This document shows positions 19,538 through 28,412 of a stretch of DNA of 64,000 nt, in pieces. Source of the stretch: Thermodesulfatator indicus DSM 15286 (GTDB taxonomy: Bacteria; Desulfobacterota; Thermodesulfobacteria; Thermodesulfobacteriales; Thermodesulfatatoraceae); NCBI RefSeq assembly GCF_000217795.1, contig NC_015681.1, positions 1,045,244 through 1,109,243 of the forward strand, in the 5' to 3' direction. The first letter of the stretch is position 1. Every line of letters starts with the position of its first letter. The translations under genes were made by a program, and so were the position numbers. The notes below the pieces were generated by a model. That model did no database searches, was not told the DNA's origin, and saw only the letters and a program-made list of their open reading frames with translations.

Positions 19538-21074
19538 ACTACTTTTGATTATCCTTGACGGCTGGGGTTATCGCGAAGAAATAGAAGGCAATGCCATTCG
19601 TCTGGCAGGTACTCCCAACCTTGACGCTTTAAAAGAGGTTTATCCTTTTACCTTGCTTAAATGTTCTGGAGAGGCTGTAGGTCTCCCCGAAGGCCAGATG
19701 GGTAATTCCGAAGTAGGTCATCTCAATATCGGAGCCGGAAGAATCGTTTATCAAGATTTGACTCGTATAAACAGGGCCATAAAAGACGGAAGTTTTTTCA
19801 ATAATCCTGTCTTGAAAGAAGCTTTTGCCAAAGCGCGTGAGACAGGAGGTAAGGTTCATCTTTTGGGCCTAGTTTCAGATGGAGGAGTCCACAGTAGCCT
19901 TGACCACCTATTTGCACTCCTTGAATTTGCTAAAAAAGAGGGTTTATGTGATCGGGTATTCCTCCATGCTTTTACTGACGGGCGAGATACACCCCCCAAA
20001 AGCGCTCTTGGTTACATAACCCAGATTAAACAAAAAATGGAAGAACTTGGTTGTGGCGAGATTGCCTCGGTTAGTGGCCGTTTTTACGCTATGGACAGAG
20101 ACAAGCGCTGGGAGCGGGTGGCGCAAGCCTACTACGCCCTAGTTTTAGGTGAAGCTTTAGAGGTCTCTGATGCCCTACAGGCGGTAAAAGAGGCTTATAA
20201 CCGGGGAGAAACTGACGAATTCATTAAACCTACAGTTATCGTAAAAAATGGCAAACCTTTAGCCCTTATAGAAGACGGCGACATAGTTATTTTCTTCAAC
20301 TTTAGAGCTGACCGGGCTCGTGAGCTCACACGAGCCTTAACAGATCCAGATTTTAACGAGTTTGATCGTAAAAAGTGGCCTAAATTAGCTTACTACGTTT
20401 GTATGACCCTCTATGACGAAACCTTTGATTTGCCTGTAGCTTTTCCTCCTGAGCATTTAGTAAACATTTGGGGAGAGGTGATAAGCAAGGCCAGTCTTTA
20501 TCAATTCCGTACAGCAGAGACAGAAAAATACGCCCACGTTACCTATTTTTTTAATGGAGGAGAGGAAAAGCCCTTTCCTTTAGAAGAACGAAAGCTTATA
20601 CCCTCTCCGCGAGATATAGCTACTTATGACCAAAAACCCGAAATGAGTGCTTATGAAGTAACCGAAGAGGTTATTAAAAGGATTAAAAGCGATAAATATT
20701 CGTTTATTGTTATGAACTATGCCAATGGCGATATGGTAGGCCATACAGGAGTGCTTGAAGCGGCTATTAAGGCGGTAAAGGTGGTTGATGAATGTGTAGG
20801 TAAAGTCTTAAAAGTCTGGCGCGAGGTCACAGATAACGCTCCAGCTATCGTCACTGCTGACCATGGTAACTGTGAGATGATGGTTGACCCTGAAACAGGA
20901 GGACCTTTTACAGCCCACACAGCTAATCCAGTACCATTTTATCTTGTTGATGACCGATTTAAAAATAAAAAACTCTATCAAGGGATACTAGCTGATATTG
21001 CCCCAACAGGTCTATTTCTTATGGGGCTTGAAATACCTAAAGAAATGACAGGCAACATATTATTAAAACTTTAA
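19524..21074 (+). CDS. gpmI: Phosphoglycerate mutase, cofactor-independent
   Basis: It interconverts 3- and 2-phosphoglycerate in glycolysis and gluconeogenesis through a phosphoserine, with Mn(II). The 516-residue alkaline-phosphatase fold shows LLIILDGWG with the first metal Asp, the nucleophile Ser62 in GQMGNSEVGHLNIG and VSDGGVHSSLDHL. It also has DGRDTPP, YANGDMVGHTG and the metal-binding TADHGNCE. It is translated from within the end of rsfS. Confidence 0.96.
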   Translation: MKINKLLLIILDGWGYREEIEGNAIRLAGTPNLDALKEVYPFTLLKCSGEAVGLPEGQMGNSEVGHLNIGAGRIVYQDLTRINRAIKDGSFFNNPVLKEAFAKARETGGKVHLLGLVSDGGVHSSLDHLFALLEFAKKEGLCDRVFLHAFTDGRDTPPKSALGYITQIKQKMEELGCGEIASVSGRFYAMDRDKRWERVAQAYYALVLGEALEVSDALQAVKEAYNRGETDEFIKPTVIVKNGKPLALIEDGDIVIFFNFRADRARELTRALTDPDFNEFDRKKWPKLAYYVCMTLYDETFDLPVAFPPEHLVNIWGEVISKASLYQFRTAETEKYAHVTYFFNGGEEKPFPLEERKLIPSPRDIATYDQKPEMSAYEVTEEVIKRIKSDKYSFIVMNYANGDMVGHTGVLEAAIKAVKVVDECVGKVLKVWREVTDNAPAIVTADHGNCEMMVDPETGGPFTAHTANPVPFYLVDDRFKNKKLYQGILADIAPTGLFLMGLEIPKEMTGNILLKL

Positions 21075-21217
21075 AAAAAATCCTAAAAGTTTTATTTGTC
21101 TATAATCCTGAGGCCCGTCTTGACCTCTTCGAACTTTTTCCATGTTTAAAAAATTTTTTTAAAAATCGTCGCAATTTTGCTGTTATCAGAACCTTTGGCG
21201 ATATAGTTTTTACTATT

Positions 21218-22414
21218 TTGATTTTTATGGGGCTTTTTGGTCCTCAAGATCCTTCAGAAAATATTATGTTATTTATTTCCTGGGGACTCTGGTGGACTTC
21301 AATCGTGCTTTCTTGGTTTTTTGTAGGACGAATGTGGTGTGGAGTCTGTCCTTTTCCTGGTATTGGTCGTATTTTTCAAAAACTAGGTCTTTACCGAAAA
21401 AAGCTTCCTAAACAGATCTTTCTTAAGTATTGTGCCTATGGAGCTACTATTCTTTTAGCTTTTATTTTATGGGTAGAAGCAGTAACTCATATGAAATATT
21501 CTCCATTTCTTACCTCATTGCTTCTTATTGCTATTCTTGTGGGTGCTACTATTTTTGCAATTCTTTATAAAGGTCAGGCTTGGTGCCGTCATTTTTGCCC
21601 AATGGGCAAGATTATCGGTGCGGCAGCTACGATGTCAATACTCGAGTTTCGCCCTTTGCTAGAAAAATGTCGCGGATGTAAAACTTTTCCCTGTAAAAGA
21701 GGCAAAGGAAATATTTCAGGTTGTCCTGTATACTTGGGAGCTTATGCCGTAAATAACAACTTACTTTGCCTGGTTTGCGGACATTGTGTTTACCTTTGTG
21801 ATAGAGATTCTCCAAGGCTTTTTTTACGACATCCATTAAAAGAACTTATAATTAACAAAGGACGACACCTTACTTGTATTTATATCATTCCTTTTTTAAT
21901 GGCTGCTCAATTGGCTCGTTTTGTACAGGAGAAAACCTCTTGGTATCAATCTTTTAAAACTTTTTTAGGTAATTCTGAAGCTTTGGCTTTTACGGTCATT
22001 TTAGGACTGTGGTTCATTTTTTTTCTCGGCATTATACGTCTGGGTAAGCTTTTTATATTTTCTGAAGATGAATTATTTGGGAAATTTTCACCTATGGTAT
22101 CTGTCTTAGTTCCTATGGCTTTTTCTGGAGAGCTTATCTATCGCTTGGAATATGTTTTATATGAGGTGGGTAATTTTTTTCCAGTCTTTGGAAGACAATT
22201 TGGTTTTAATTTGGAAAGCTTGGGATTTGTTATTCCCGCGTGTTTAATATCTTTTGTCCTAAAAATAATTACTATTCTTGGTGGTATTGGCGCTTTTTAT
22301 GTGGCCTGGATTTTTTATTCTCAAGAATTTGAAGGGATGGTGCCAAAGAAAAATTTTTTTGTTATTGTGGGATTAATCATATTAGTAAGTATTTTATACT
22401 TTAGCTTTATTTGA
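21218..22414 (+). CDS. Polyferredoxin-like membrane protein, NapH/CcoG type
   Basis: This membrane electron-transfer protein has about eight hydrophobic segments and cytoplasmic cysteine motifs: MWCGVCPFPG, WCRHFCPMG, CRGCKTFPC and CLVCGHCVYLC. The pattern is like NapH and related quinol-linked ferredoxins. The first start codons in frame are TTG 21218 and ATG 21227. However, the frame stays open upstream through a protein-like stretch (YNPEARLDLFELFPCLKN) to inside gpmI with no ATG, GTG or TTG. The true start may be a rare ATT near 21059-21062, so the N-terminus given here is probably short. Confidence 0.72.
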   Translation: MIFMGLFGPQDPSENIMLFISWGLWWTSIVLSWFFVGRMWCGVCPFPGIGRIFQKLGLYRKKLPKQIFLKYCAYGATILLAFILWVEAVTHMKYSPFLTSLLLIAILVGATIFAILYKGQAWCRHFCPMGKIIGAAATMSILEFRPLLEKCRGCKTFPCKRGKGNISGCPVYLGAYAVNNNLLCLVCGHCVYLCDRDSPRLFLRHPLKELIINKGRHLTCIYIIPFLMAAQLARFVQEKTSWYQSFKTFLGNSEALAFTVILGLWFIFFLGIIRLGKLFIFSEDELFGKFSPMVSVLVPMAFSGELIYRLEYVLYEVGNFFPVFGRQFGFNLESLGFVIPACLISFVLKIITILGGIGAFYVAWIFYSQEFEGMVPKKNFFVIVGLIILVSILYFSFI

Positions 22415-22422
22415 GGTAAAAT

Positions 22423-22803
22423 ATGTCTGACGAAATAAAATATGGAGAAAAGGCTATACTTGAAGCTGAGCTTGAGCCCTGGTCGAATCCCTACCCTGAT
22501 AGAGATTACCTTATCGAAATAACCTTTCCTGAGTTTACCTGTCTTTGTCCGCGTTCGGGGTATCCTGACTTTGCTACTATAAGGCTAAGTTATATTCCTG
22601 ATCAAAAAATAGTGGAGCTTAGGTCTTTGAAGCTCTGGCTAAATAAATTTCGTAATCGTTACATTTCCCACGAGGCGGCTACCAATGAGATCTTTGATGC
22701 CTTATGGGAAAAGTTAGAGCCACGCTACTTAAAGGTAGAGGGTGACTTCCATCCCCGTGGCAATGTTCATACGGTCATTACCGTAGAAAAACACAAAGAA
22801 TAA
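22423..22803 (+). CDS. queF: preQ0 reductase QueF
   Basis: This NADPH-dependent enzyme reduces the nitrile of 7-cyano-7-deazaguanine to preQ1 in queuosine synthesis. At 126 residues it is the short, type I form. The catalytic Cys is in [14 protein letters not shown] and the family motif is [14 protein letters not shown] followed by SHE. A GAGGT site precedes the ATG. The later pathway enzyme queH is at 8.2 kb. Confidence 0.94.
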   Translation: MSDEIKYGEKAILEAELEPWSNPYPDRDYLIEITFPEFTCLCPRSGYPDFATIRLSYIPDQKIVELRSLKLWLNKFRNRYISHEAATNEIFDALWEKLEPRYLKVEGDFHPRGNVHTVITVEKHKE

Positions 22804-22840
22804 TCATAATCCCCAGTTAAATATTGGGGGAGTTAAGGCG

Positions 22841-22859
22841 TTAGGGGCGAAGCCCCTAA
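22841..22859. terminator. GC-rich hairpin between queF and the AsmA gene
   Basis: The arms TTAGGGGC and GCCCCTAA enclose a 3-base loop. The site lies between two convergent genes but has no good T-run on either side, so termination is only likely. On plus, the surrounding bases are an open frame (containing LGAKPLMVVYPGAENTADLK) without a start; I could not identify it. Confidence 0.4.
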
Positions 22860-22954
22860 TGGTTGTTTATCCAGGCGCTGAAAATACAGCAGACTTAAAG
22901 CTTTACAGGAAGCCATTTTTATTAACTAAGATCTCCCTTAAGCAGAAAACTTAG

Positions 22955-24958
22955 TTACTGTCCTAAAAGTTTGAAAATCTCTTTGATGGCCTTTTCTTTT
23001 ACTTTTTCCTTTACCTTTTCTTCAACCTCTTTAAGGGAAACTTTAGGGCTTTCTATGGTGCCAGAGATGGTAAGAGGAATTTCATAGCCATTTGGACCTC
23101 TAAACAAAGAAGCCCCAGGAAAAGATCTGACAAATATTGAAGCATATTTCCCGGTCAAAAGTAATTTAGGAGTCAAATTTAGTTGTCCATCAAGTCCGAT
23201 TTTTCCAGCTAGGTTAATAAGTAAGCCTTCACGAGAGAAATTACCTTTAACATTAACCCACCCATTGACTATAGAATACTTAAGTTTCCCTTGTTCAAAA
23301 GAAGGACTTTTCAGTTCGTCTATTTTCAAAATTTGAGCCACTAAAATGGTTATGGGATTTTCTTTAAAGCCTATTTGCATAAAACGAGCATTCCCTTGAC
23401 CAGTAAGAGATTTTTTAATGGTTTCCGCTTCAAGGCCGCGGGCAGAAAAAGACCCTTCCGTCCAGACTTTTCCGCTGGCAAAATAAGTGCTTTTAGGAAG
23501 AAAGTTTTGAACTAAAGCAGGCAAGTCCGCTCCGGCTATAGAGTAAGCAAATTTTATTTTCGGAGTTTTAGAAAGGTCGGTAACAGTTCCGTTAAGTTGT
23601 GCTAAAGCTCCGGCTAATAGAAAATTGAAAGTTTTTAGATCAATGCGCTCTTTTGTCAAAACTATTTCGGCTTTAGTATCTTTGGCACAAACCTGATAGC
23701 AGACCTCATCGCCTTGAAATCGAATTTTTCCCGTAATAGGTATAGCCAGAGAGGCCTTGCCTGCTTTGGAAGGAGTCTGCTCTTTGGAGGCCTCTTTAGA
23801 TGGGGTTTCTTTTTCTCCTTTAGGAATTAAGGCCTTTAAATCAAGTTTTTTGGTTGAAATTAAGAGATCAACTTTTGGCAGGGCCTCTTTTAGAGATATT
23901 TTTCCAGAAACATTCAGTTTTTCTCCGTTAATAGCCACATCTATTTTGGGTGACACTTCGGTCCTAGTAGCTCTGATTAATCCTTCCGTTATTATTTCGT
24001 ACGGACCTTGTTTTATTTTGAGGGGCTTGGGGTAAAGAGAGACAGCTATTAAGGGGTTAGCTGTCTTTCCGGCTAATGATATTTCTACATTAAAATGCCC
24101 GTCTAACTCTGGAAGTTCCGCTTCTGGAAAGAAATATGGCCTAAGAACTTTGGCTAAATTTTCACCTTCTTTAAAGCTGGCCTTAGAGAGCTTTATGAGC
24201 CCTTTTAAGGTATCTTCAGCAAGTAAGACCTTTCCTTCAACTTTGCCTTTTAAAACTTTGCCTCCCTCAAAGATAATTTGATTTTCTTTTCCTTTAACCA
24301 GGGCTTTAAACTGTAGGTTTTCTATCAGAGGGTACTTTTCAACTGTTAAATTTAAATGGCCTTTGCCGAAAAAGGCCAAAGAAGTTCCTTCTAGCTTTAA
24401 GCCTCCATTTAAAGAAAATTTTCCTTCAGCAGGAGGAAGTTCTTTTTTTAAGTCTATAAAATTAATTTTGGCGTTTTCAATTTTTATGCTTTGGAAAATA
24501 AGAGCAAGTTTTCCGGGTTCTTTTTTAGCTGGTGGAGCTTCCTGGGGTTTGGTCGTTTCTTTTGCGCTAAAATATTTGACAAGATTTATGCTTCCGTCAG
24601 GTTCTCTAATTATTAAAATTTTGGGATGTATAAAGGCTACTTCAGAGACTACCAGTTTTCTTTTTAAAAGAGGACTTAATTTTAAACTCAGTCTTAACTC
24701 TTCAGCGGAGATAACGTTTTTTTGAACTTGAGGATCCGCAAAATTTACCTGGGTTACTTTAACTCCAAAAAAAACAGCCCTTTTGATTTCTCCAATGGAA
24801 ACTTTTAAACCCGTGGCTTCTTCAAGGGGTGGAACAATAAAGGCTTTAATTCTTTCTGGAGTTAAGTACCGGCTGGCAACAAAGTAGAGAACAACTATTA
24901 CTACCAGAATTAGCGCTAAAATTGCTCCTAATATTTTGCTGAGTTTGCCCATTTCCAT
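22955..24958 (-). CDS. AsmA-family protein
   Basis: This 667-residue protein is anchored by one N-terminal helix (residues about 8-28) with a long periplasmic beta-rich body. The N-terminal RIKAFIVPPLEEATGLKVSIGEI and the C-terminal segment around GLEAETIKKSLTGQGNARFM are typical of AsmA proteins. These help move lipids between membranes or tune outer-membrane assembly. A Lys/Glu/Pro-rich linker lies near residues 370-395. GAGAGGG lies too close to the first ATG, so the ATG at 24952 may be the real start. It is a single gene. Confidence 0.85.
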   Translation of the reverse strand: MEMGKLSKILGAILALILVVIVVLYFVASRYLTPERIKAFIVPPLEEATGLKVSIGEIKRAVFFGVKVTQVNFADPQVQKNVISAEELRLSLKLSPLLKRKLVVSEVAFIHPKILIIREPDGSINLVKYFSAKETTKPQEAPPAKKEPGKLALIFQSIKIENAKINFIDLKKELPPAEGKFSLNGGLKLEGTSLAFFGKGHLNLTVEKYPLIENLQFKALVKGKENQIIFEGGKVLKGKVEGKVLLAEDTLKGLIKLSKASFKEGENLAKVLRPYFFPEAELPELDGHFNVEISLAGKTANPLIAVSLYPKPLKIKQGPYEIITEGLIRATRTEVSPKIDVAINGEKLNVSGKISLKEALPKVDLLISTKKLDLKALIPKGEKETPSKEASKEQTPSKAGKASLAIPITGKIRFQGDEVCYQVCAKDTKAEIVLTKERIDLKTFNFLLAGALAQLNGTVTDLSKTPKIKFAYSIAGADLPALVQNFLPKSTYFASGKVWTEGSFSARGLEAETIKKSLTGQGNARFMQIGFKENPITILVAQILKIDELKSPSFEQGKLKYSIVNGWVNVKGNFSREGLLINLAGKIGLDGQLNLTPKLLLTGKYASIFVRSFPGASLFRGPNGYEIPLTISGTIESPKVSLKEVEEKVKEKVKEKAIKEIFKLLGQ

Positions 24959-25019
24959 CCCTCTCTTTTTTCAACCATTTTAACACCAAGTTTAAAATAT
25001 TTTCTACTTAATTTTGACT

Positions 25020-26255
25020 TTAATGTGACTTTTGAGGACAGGGCGGATTTTTGAAAAGCTCTTCCAGGCTAATATCTGGACGAAAAAGGATCTTTATACC
25101 TAAGGAACTCAAGGCATAAAAAAGACCTCGGGCCTTATTGTCATCAGAAGGAACTATAAAAGTATTTACGTTTTGGTCTCTAAGCCATTCGGCCAGTAAC
25201 ACCCCGCGACGCTTTTCTTCTTGACGGCAAGGGTTGGGCACTCTTTTTTCTTCGACTATCTGGGGAGGATTTTTTTCACAATCTATAACCAGGAAAAGAA
25301 ATTCCGGGGCACAGGCCAGGTGAGAGGTTATCTGACCATTTTCATCTAACGGTATCGCTATTTTTATTTTGTCCAATCGAGGAGGCTCAAAATGAATGAT
25401 AACTCTGTCAATTTCAGGAAAGTTGTCGTAAATTTCTTCTTCTATGATAGTAACTATTTCGTGTGCTTCTTCTAAAGTGTGAACATCTAAAACCAGCTCT
25501 ATTTCTACAAAGCGGTATCTTCCCGAACGTCTTCCAACTATCTTTTTTATTTTTATGACTTCTGGAAATTGGCGTACTATTTCGGCTATACGAGTAACCA
25601 CTTCTGATTCAAGCCCTATATCCAAAAGCACTTTAAAGGCGTCAAGCATTATTTCCCAGCCGGTGTGAAAAATGATGACCGCAATAATTAGTGCTGCTAT
25701 TTTGTCAAGCCAGTGAACACCAAAAAATCCGCCAATAAGACCGACCATAATAACAGCGGTGGCCAAAAAGTCAGTTTTCATGTGTTCAGCGTCTGCCGCT
25801 AAGCTTGGAGAGCCGGAACTTTTAGCGATTTTTAATTCCCAGCGGGAAAATAGAAAAAGGGCCAAAGTCATCAAGATCAAACCGCCTATGGCAAGAGGAA
25901 TGTTATTTACTATCAAAGGCTCTTTAGAGTGAAGGGCGTTTAGTAGGATCTCATAAGCAGCCAAAAAAATGAAGCCAGCCGAAACGAGAGAGGCTAAATT
26001 TTCTAGCTTGTAAAGCCCATAAGGGAAAGCTTCTGATTTGCGGTCAGAAAACTTAAGTCCTAAAAAAACAGAGATCGAGCCAATGACATCAGTTAAAGAA
26101 TGAAGGGCATCGGCCTGAAGAGAAAGGCTTCCGGCATATCTTCCTAATAGGTATTTAGCGGCGGCTAAAGAGAGATTGAAAATAGCCGCCAGCAGGGCTA
26201 CACGGGCTAGTGTTTGTGACTCTTGGACTATCTTTGTCTGCCTCTCATACGCCAA
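25020..26255 (-). CDS. Cation diffusion facilitator fused to a NifX-like domain
   Basis: Residues about 1-295 form a cation diffusion facilitator. There are six membrane helices, metal ligands in SLQADALHSLTDVIGS and AADAEHMKTDFLATA, and the cytoplasmic dimer domain ending VIIHFEPP. Residues about 300-400 (IAIPLDENGQITSHLACAPE to NTFIVPS) match the dinitrogenase iron-molybdenum cofactor domain found in NifX/NafY. It likely exports Fe(II), Zn(II) or a similar ion, with the tail possibly binding a metal cluster. There is no ATG; a TTG at 26255, six bases after GAGGAGG, fits better than one at 26261. The gene overlaps the zinc-ribbon gene. Confidence 0.82.
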   Translation of the reverse strand: MAYERQTKIVQESQTLARVALLAAIFNLSLAAAKYLLGRYAGSLSLQADALHSLTDVIGSISVFLGLKFSDRKSEAFPYGLYKLENLASLVSAGFIFLAAYEILLNALHSKEPLIVNNIPLAIGGLILMTLALFLFSRWELKIAKSSGSPSLAADAEHMKTDFLATAVIMVGLIGGFFGVHWLDKIAALIIAVIIFHTGWEIMLDAFKVLLDIGLESEVVTRIAEIVRQFPEVIKIKKIVGRRSGRYRFVEIELVLDVHTLEEAHEIVTIIEEEIYDNFPEIDRVIIHFEPPRLDKIKIAIPLDENGQITSHLACAPEFLFLVIDCEKNPPQIVEEKRVPNPCRQEEKRRGVLLAEWLRDQNVNTFIVPSDDNKARGLFYALSSLGIKILFRPDISLEELFKNPPCPQKSH

Positions 26256-26425
26256 CGCCAACCTCCTCTTCCCCCGGGCGGGCCAGGATTTGTTCGTCTG
26301 ATGTTCAGGCTACCACACTTAGGACAAGTAAAAACCCGCCCTGTTCCGAATGGTACACGCCACCGGTGACCACAGTCAAAGCATTCAAATTCACGATAAA
26401 ACTCCACTAAAAACCCCCTAGCCAA
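26228..26425 (-). CDS. Small zinc-ribbon protein
   Basis: This 65-residue protein has a rubredoxin-like zinc ribbon (CFDCGHRW and CPKCGSLN) and a Gly/Arg/Trp-rich basic tail (PGPPGGRGGWRWRMRG). It overlaps the start of the CDF::NifX gene by about 30 bases on the same strand and must be cotranscribed with it. Function is unknown; the tail could bind nucleic acid or a protein partner. The start codon is ATG without a strong ribosome site. Confidence 0.65.
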   Translation of the reverse strand: MARGFLVEFYREFECFDCGHRWRVPFGTGRVFTCPKCGSLNIRRTNPGPPGGRGGWRWRMRGRQR

Positions 26426-26529
26426 TTTTTGTTAACTGAAGACTAATCTTTTTGCGACTCAAAGTCAATTACAGTTTTTATTGTGTTCCTTTTCTGTTAT
26501 GGCGAGCGGAGTTTATGAGGTTTAGTATG

Positions 26530-26575
26530 CCCCTGAGACTGCTTCGTCGGCACCCAGTGTCTCCTCGCAGTGACA
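26530..26575. repeat. Inverted fragment of the dispersed hairpin element
   Basis: GAGACTGCTTCG...CTCGCAGTGAC is the reverse orientation of the ACTGCGAG...GAAGCAGTCTC hairpin seen elsewhere. Terminal repeats are absent. Confidence 0.6.
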
Positions 26576-26669
26576 GGTAATTGGCTGATAGCAATTAATA
26601 TCAGAAAAGTGTCAATAGCTAAAAAAGAAGGCTGTTGAGGCTATTGATGTAATGAATGTAAGAAGTGGG

Positions 26670-26701
26670 GGGACAGGCGAAATTAAAAGGTTGCCTGTCC
26701 C
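26670..26701 (-). terminator. GGGACAGGC/GCCTGTCCC inverted repeat after hcp
   Basis: Nine-base arms (26670-26678 and 26693-26701) with a 14-base AT-rich loop lie just past the hcp stop. They may terminate hcp. They are also two copies of a 9-base word that recurs in the window. Confidence 0.4.
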
Positions 26702-26709
26702 TTAAATTT

Positions 26710-28338
26710 TTAGCCTTTCAGGCAGGCCTTAAGATCAGTTTCAGGATCAGAAATGGGCTTTATATCGTATTTGTCCGCCAGAAACTTGAGCACGTTTGGT
26801 GAAAGAAAGGCCGGAAGAGTTGGGCCAAGGTAAATATTTTTTATGCCCAGGTAAAGCAAGGTCAAAAGAATAGCTACGGCCTTTTGTTCGTACCAGGACA
26901 CAATGAGCGAAAGGGGGAGTTCGTTTACATCTACGTTAAAGGCCTTGGCCAGAGCCAGCGCTACCTGGATAGCCGAGTAGGCATCATTACACTGGCCCAT
27001 ATCTAGCAGCCTCGGTAAATCGCCAATAGTCCCTAAATCTTTGTCAAAGAAGCGGAATTTCCCGCATCCAAGGGTAAGGACAATGGTATCTTTGGGCGTA
27101 AGTTCAACAAACCTGGTGTAATAATTGCGGCCGGGTTTTGCGCCATCACAACCTCCTACCAGGAAGAAGTGTTTAATAGCGCCGCTTTTTACCCCTTCAA
27201 TAACTTTGTCAGCCACGGATAGCACTGTTTCGTGGGCAAAACCTGTCAGCACTTTGCGTCCGTTAGAGTCTTCCTTAAAGCCTTCCATATTTTGGGCCAT
27301 TTCAATAACTTCTGAAAAATCATGTCCAGAGATATGCTTCACGCCGGGGAAAGCTACCGGCCCCAAGGTGAAAACACGGTCTTTGTAGGCTTCTTTGGGC
27401 GGCATCAAACAATTAGTAGTCATTACAATAGGTCCAGGAAATTCTGGAAATTCTTTTTGTTGATTTTGCCAGGCGGTGCCGTAGTGGCCGTAAAAATGCT
27501 CAAATTTTTTGAGTTCAGGATAGCCGTGGGCTGGTAGCATCTCTCCGTGGGTATAGACATAGATACCTTTGCCTTCAGTTTGTTTAAGAAGTTCATAGAG
27601 ATCTTCTAAATCATGGCCAGAGACCAATATGGCTTTGCCGGCCTTATGTCCCAGCGGTACTTCCGTTGGCTTGGGCACACCGAAGTTTTTGTGATTGGCC
27701 CTGTCAAGCAATTCCATAACCTTGAGGTTTACTTTACCTAACTCAAGGACCATGTTTACCCAATCTTCAAGCCCTAACTCGTTTGACTCAAGGGTGGCCA
27801 GGGCGCGGTGCATGTATTCATAGACCATGGGGTCTTCTTCGCCGAGTTTAGTGGCGTGATACTGATAAGCAGCTATACCTTTTAGGCTGTAGATAGTAGT
27901 CAACTTCAGGGAGAAAATGTCAGGGTCTTTGGCCGTTTCAGGGCGGGGTTCGATCTGTTCGGCTGCTTTTAAAAGGGCTTCGTGTTCTTTTGGGGGATTA
28001 AACCCGGCAGAGCCGTCTTCAGGAGCCTCGCCGCCTTTGGCCTTAATCTTTTCTTTGAGCTGCTCCCTAAGTTCAATGGCCTTAAAGATATAGTTTTTGA
28101 TAGCTTCCTGGTCAAAGTTAACGTTAGTTAAAGTGGCAAAAAGGGCTTCACAGGTAAAAAAGTTTACGTTTTTTTCGTCTATGCCCACCTGGCGGCCAGC
28201 CTGAGCTACTTTGCCAAGCCCCTGTAGCGCATAAATCAAAAGATCCTGCAAAACGTCTGTCTCATGGTCTTTACCGCACACGCCGATTTTGGTGCAGGCT
28301 ACACCTTTGGCTGTTTGTTCACACTGATTGCAAAACAT
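26710..28338 (-). CDS. hcp: Hybrid-cluster protein (hydroxylamine reductase)
   Basis: This cytoplasmic iron-sulfur enzyme reduces hydroxylamine or nitric oxide and protects anaerobes from nitrosative stress. The N-terminal cluster ligands Cys3 and Cys6 (CNQCEQTA), with further Cys at 15 and 21, are close-packed as in anaerobe-type Hcp. Hybrid-cluster ligands are in SGHDLEDLYE, HGEMLPAHGYPE, TTNCLMPP, VGGCDGAKPGRNYY, TLGCGKFRF and SWYEQKAV. The 542-residue length and AGGAGGTAG ribosome site are normal. An FNR-type box sits upstream. No hcr reductase gene is adjacent. Confidence 0.96.
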   Translation of the reverse strand: MFCNQCEQTAKGVACTKIGVCGKDHETDVLQDLLIYALQGLGKVAQAGRQVGIDEKNVNFFTCEALFATLTNVNFDQEAIKNYIFKAIELREQLKEKIKAKGGEAPEDGSAGFNPPKEHEALLKAAEQIEPRPETAKDPDIFSLKLTTIYSLKGIAAYQYHATKLGEEDPMVYEYMHRALATLESNELGLEDWVNMVLELGKVNLKVMELLDRANHKNFGVPKPTEVPLGHKAGKAILVSGHDLEDLYELLKQTEGKGIYVYTHGEMLPAHGYPELKKFEHFYGHYGTAWQNQQKEFPEFPGPIVMTTNCLMPPKEAYKDRVFTLGPVAFPGVKHISGHDFSEVIEMAQNMEGFKEDSNGRKVLTGFAHETVLSVADKVIEGVKSGAIKHFFLVGGCDGAKPGRNYYTRFVELTPKDTIVLTLGCGKFRFFDKDLGTIGDLPRLLDMGQCNDAYSAIQVALALAKAFNVDVNELPLSLIVSWYEQKAVAILLTLLYLGIKNIYLGPTLPAFLSPNVLKFLADKYDIKPISDPETDLKACLKG

Positions 28339-28370
28339 AATTTCTACCTCCTACATTTTGTTTTTCCTAC

Positions 28371-28412
28371 AATTTAACTAGGGGTTCGGTAGGAGGCCTT
28401 GACTTAAATCAA
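28371..28412 (-). promoter_or_regulatory. FNR/HcpR-type activator box and -10 of hcp
   Basis: The palindrome at 28399-28412 reads TTGATTTAAGTCAA on minus, one base away from TTGAT-N4-ATCAA. If it is centred at -41.5, a TAAATT (28376-28371) falls exactly at -10. It overlaps the stop codon of the upstream HAD gene. The layout is that of a class II activated promoter. Confidence 0.55.
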
